From: a virus
Virus record (IMG/VR): IMGVR_UViG_3300040856_002888
Coordinates: 1 to 64,000 of that record
Length of the DNA: 64,000 bases
Strand: one strand, 5' to 3'
Below the pieces are notes generated by a model. The model worked only from the letters and a program-made list of their open reading frames with translations. It did not search any database and had not been told where the DNA came from. Position numbers and translations under genes: made by a program. Shown here piece after piece: positions 62,754-64,000 of this stretch. Position 1 is the stretch's first letter. Each line of letters opens with the position of its first letter.

Positions 62754-64000
62754 ATGTTAGCAAATGAAATTTTATTTGAAGAAAAAAAGATGTCACTTAA
62801 AGACGTTGGGGAATGGTTTCAAACCTACGACCACGGTGGTATGTTTAAACGTGGCAAAAAAGGGTTGATTAAACCTCAAGTTATAGCTGTGCAACAATTT
62901 CTATCCGATAATGGTTTTAAATATAAGGTTAAAAATAAAGCTGGAAAAATTGTAACAGGCTTACCTAAGCCAGACGGTTGGTATGGTGCAAAAACTGCAT
63001 CTGCTGTAAAAGCATTCCAAAAGCAGGAAGGTTTAAAACCAGACGGCGATGTTGGACGAAACACTCTAAAGGCTATGATCAACTTTGGGAATGATGAATT
63101 AGATCCAGCTGGTGCACCAAGTAAGTTATCAGGCGATAATGCTAAATTAAAAGGACCAGAACACATTGAAGTACTTTATCAACAATGGGCTGATAATCCA
63201 GATAGTAAAGATAAAATTTTTGCTCCTAAACCTGATTGGAGTGAAGATTTAAAAAGAATGGTGAAACCATTACTACAAAAAATGCAAAACGATCCTGTAT
63301 CAGAAGTTGATGCACTTGGCCTTAATGGTGTAATAACTCAAAAAAATATAGATTTCTGGGTTAAAAACGTAACAAGGAGACTTAAAGATCCAAATAATAT
63401 CCGCGAACGAGAAAAACAAAGTTTACTTAATGGGTTTATGGAAGCTATTAAACATGCAAGGATAAGTCCTGCAAAAATTGCTACTGTAAATAACCTTATT
63501 ACCAAAGCAGGTTTAAAGCAACTAGGTAAAATCGGTAATGAATTGACTGGTAATAAAACCACAGATTTAGAAGATGTTAAGCACCGATTAGAACATCCTG
63601 CTACAACCGACAAAGACAAGGAAAAGATATTAGCTAGCCTCAAATTACCGCCACAGCAAATGAAAGAATTTTTAGCAAGCCTGGCTCCTGGTGTAGTAGA
63701 TACCCTTGCTCCTGTTTTAAAAGGATTAACATCGGTTGGTAACATGATTAGTTCAACAATGTCAAATTTGAGTAAAACAGGAAAAGAAGCAAGAGCTAAG
63801 AATAATGAATGGGCAAAACAAAATCATGGTATGTCTTTTGTAAAACTTATTAACAGTGCAAAAAATGATCTACTTGATTTTAATAATATGAGTAAGCGTG
63901 AACTTGATCAGTATAGCCGGCGAGATTTAAGATTTATAATACCACAACTTACGAGATTAAATAAAGAAGTAACTGCGGCAGAAGAATTTTTGAAAAAAGT
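62754..64000 (+). CDS. Peptidoglycan-binding-domain protein, partial (runs off right edge)
   Basis: Frame open from ATG 62754 (MLANEILFEEKKMSLKDVGE) to the window end (at least 415 aa), with AAGGA upstream. About residues 40-105: 'VIAVQQFLSDNGFKYKV', 'GWYGAKTASAVKAFQKQEGL', a PG_binding_1 domain like that of the endolysin at 12615. The rest is helical and charged, without a recognised enzyme. The N-terminus MLANEILFE|E fits the LxE capsid-targeting set, so packaging and release at the envelope is possible (inference). Confidence 0.65.
   Translation, partial: MLANEILFEEKKMSLKDVGEWFQTYDHGGMFKRGKKGLIKPQVIAVQQFLSDNGFKYKVKNKAGKIVTGLPKPDGWYGAKTASAVKAFQKQEGLKPDGDVGRNTLKAMINFGNDELDPAGAPSKLSGDNAKLKGPEHIEVLYQQWADNPDSKDKIFAPKPDWSEDLKRMVKPLLQKMQNDPVSEVDALGLNGVITQKNIDFWVKNVTRRLKDPNNIREREKQSLLNGFMEAIKHARISPAKIATVNNLITKAGLKQLGKIGNELTGNKTTDLEDVKHRLEHPATTDKDKEKILASLKLPPQQMKEFLASLAPGVVDTLAPVLKGLTSVGNMISSTMSNLSKTGKEARAKNNEWAKQNHGMSFVKLINSAKNDLLDFNNMSKRELDQYSRRDLRFIIPQLTRLNKEVTAAEEFLKK

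Noticed and set aside
62755-64000. Leftward ORFs opposite the last gene
   Set aside because: They are shadow frames of the peptidoglycan-binding gene, which has a late box, ribosome site and recognisable domain.

Overview
The window looks like part of the genome of a large, AT-rich, T4-like (myovirus-type) marine phage. The evidence is a late gene block of fibre, PAAR-tip, lysozyme, prohead-core-like and RNR genes in the order and style of marine T4-like phages, T4-type late promoters (ATAAATA boxes about 25 nt before many genes), pervasive ATGA/TAATG start-stop overlaps, many tiny genes and a tRNA cluster. The host is probably an alphaproteobacterium, possibly a SAR11-like one. This is inferred from a circularly permuted two-piece tmRNA gene (a typically alphaproteobacterial format) and a 5-aminolevulinate synthase of the alphaproteobacterial C4 pathway.

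Layout. 1-2.9 kb: leftward early genes behind three near-identical sigma70-like promoters, then about 0.75 kb of non-coding DNA with five iteron-like repeats, a very AT-rich tract and hairpins (origin-like), and a 43-bp tandem repeat array. 2.9-5.2 kb: a rightward fibre/tail gene pair. 5.2-12.5 kb: leftward operons of small, mostly unknown genes with a tRNA cluster (Met/CAU, Leu/UAA, Arg/UCU and one aberrant tRNA-like gene), an HNH endonuclease and a 2OG-Fe(II) oxygenase-like gene. 12.6-15.0 kb: endolysin, YqgE-like, a secreted protein and HNH. 15.0-16.6 kb: a leftward cassette with DUF454/YbaN and ALAS. 16.6-20.9 kb: candidate internal-head and virion proteins. 21.1-32.2 kb: adhesion/fibre genes, including a 1734-residue fibre with a C-terminal S74 chaperone, ending in Cys-rich proteins, one of which carries 27 cysteines in an alternating Cys-X (mostly Cys-Lys) tract. 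32.2-43.6 kb: a cluster of protein/peptide-modifying enzymes (canonical and degenerate 2OG-Fe(II) oxygenases, halogenase-like flavoproteins, two radical SAM proteins, a GT9-like glycosyltransferase). 43.6-56 kb: small structural genes, PRPP synthetase, candidate packaged nucleotidyltransferases, a prohead-core-like gene with a probable -1 frameshift, an NFU Fe-S protein and a PD-(D/E)XK nuclease. 55.5-64 kb: a beta-helix fibre, NrdA-NrdB-glutaredoxin, PAAR tip, a metallothionein-like peptide, the permuted tmRNA and a peptidoglycan-binding protein cut by the window end.

How it may work together. The most unusual system is the 30.4-43.6 kb locus. Cys-rich fibre-associated proteins lie directly before, and in the same direction as, about eleven enzymes of the kinds that modify peptides (RiPP-style radical SAM/SPASM, flavin halogenase, prolyl-hydroxylase-type oxygenases). 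I infer that the phage chemically modifies its own adhesin tip. The NFU protein could help load the Fe-S clusters these enzymes need. Prs, NrdA/B and Grx feed dNTP synthesis, ALAS feeds tetrapyrrole synthesis, and the tmRNA would rescue ribosomes late in infection. A second theme is a set of about ten proteins sharing a short N-terminus ending in (L/I)xE, like the T4 capsid-targeting sequence, which suggests a stock of injected internal proteins.
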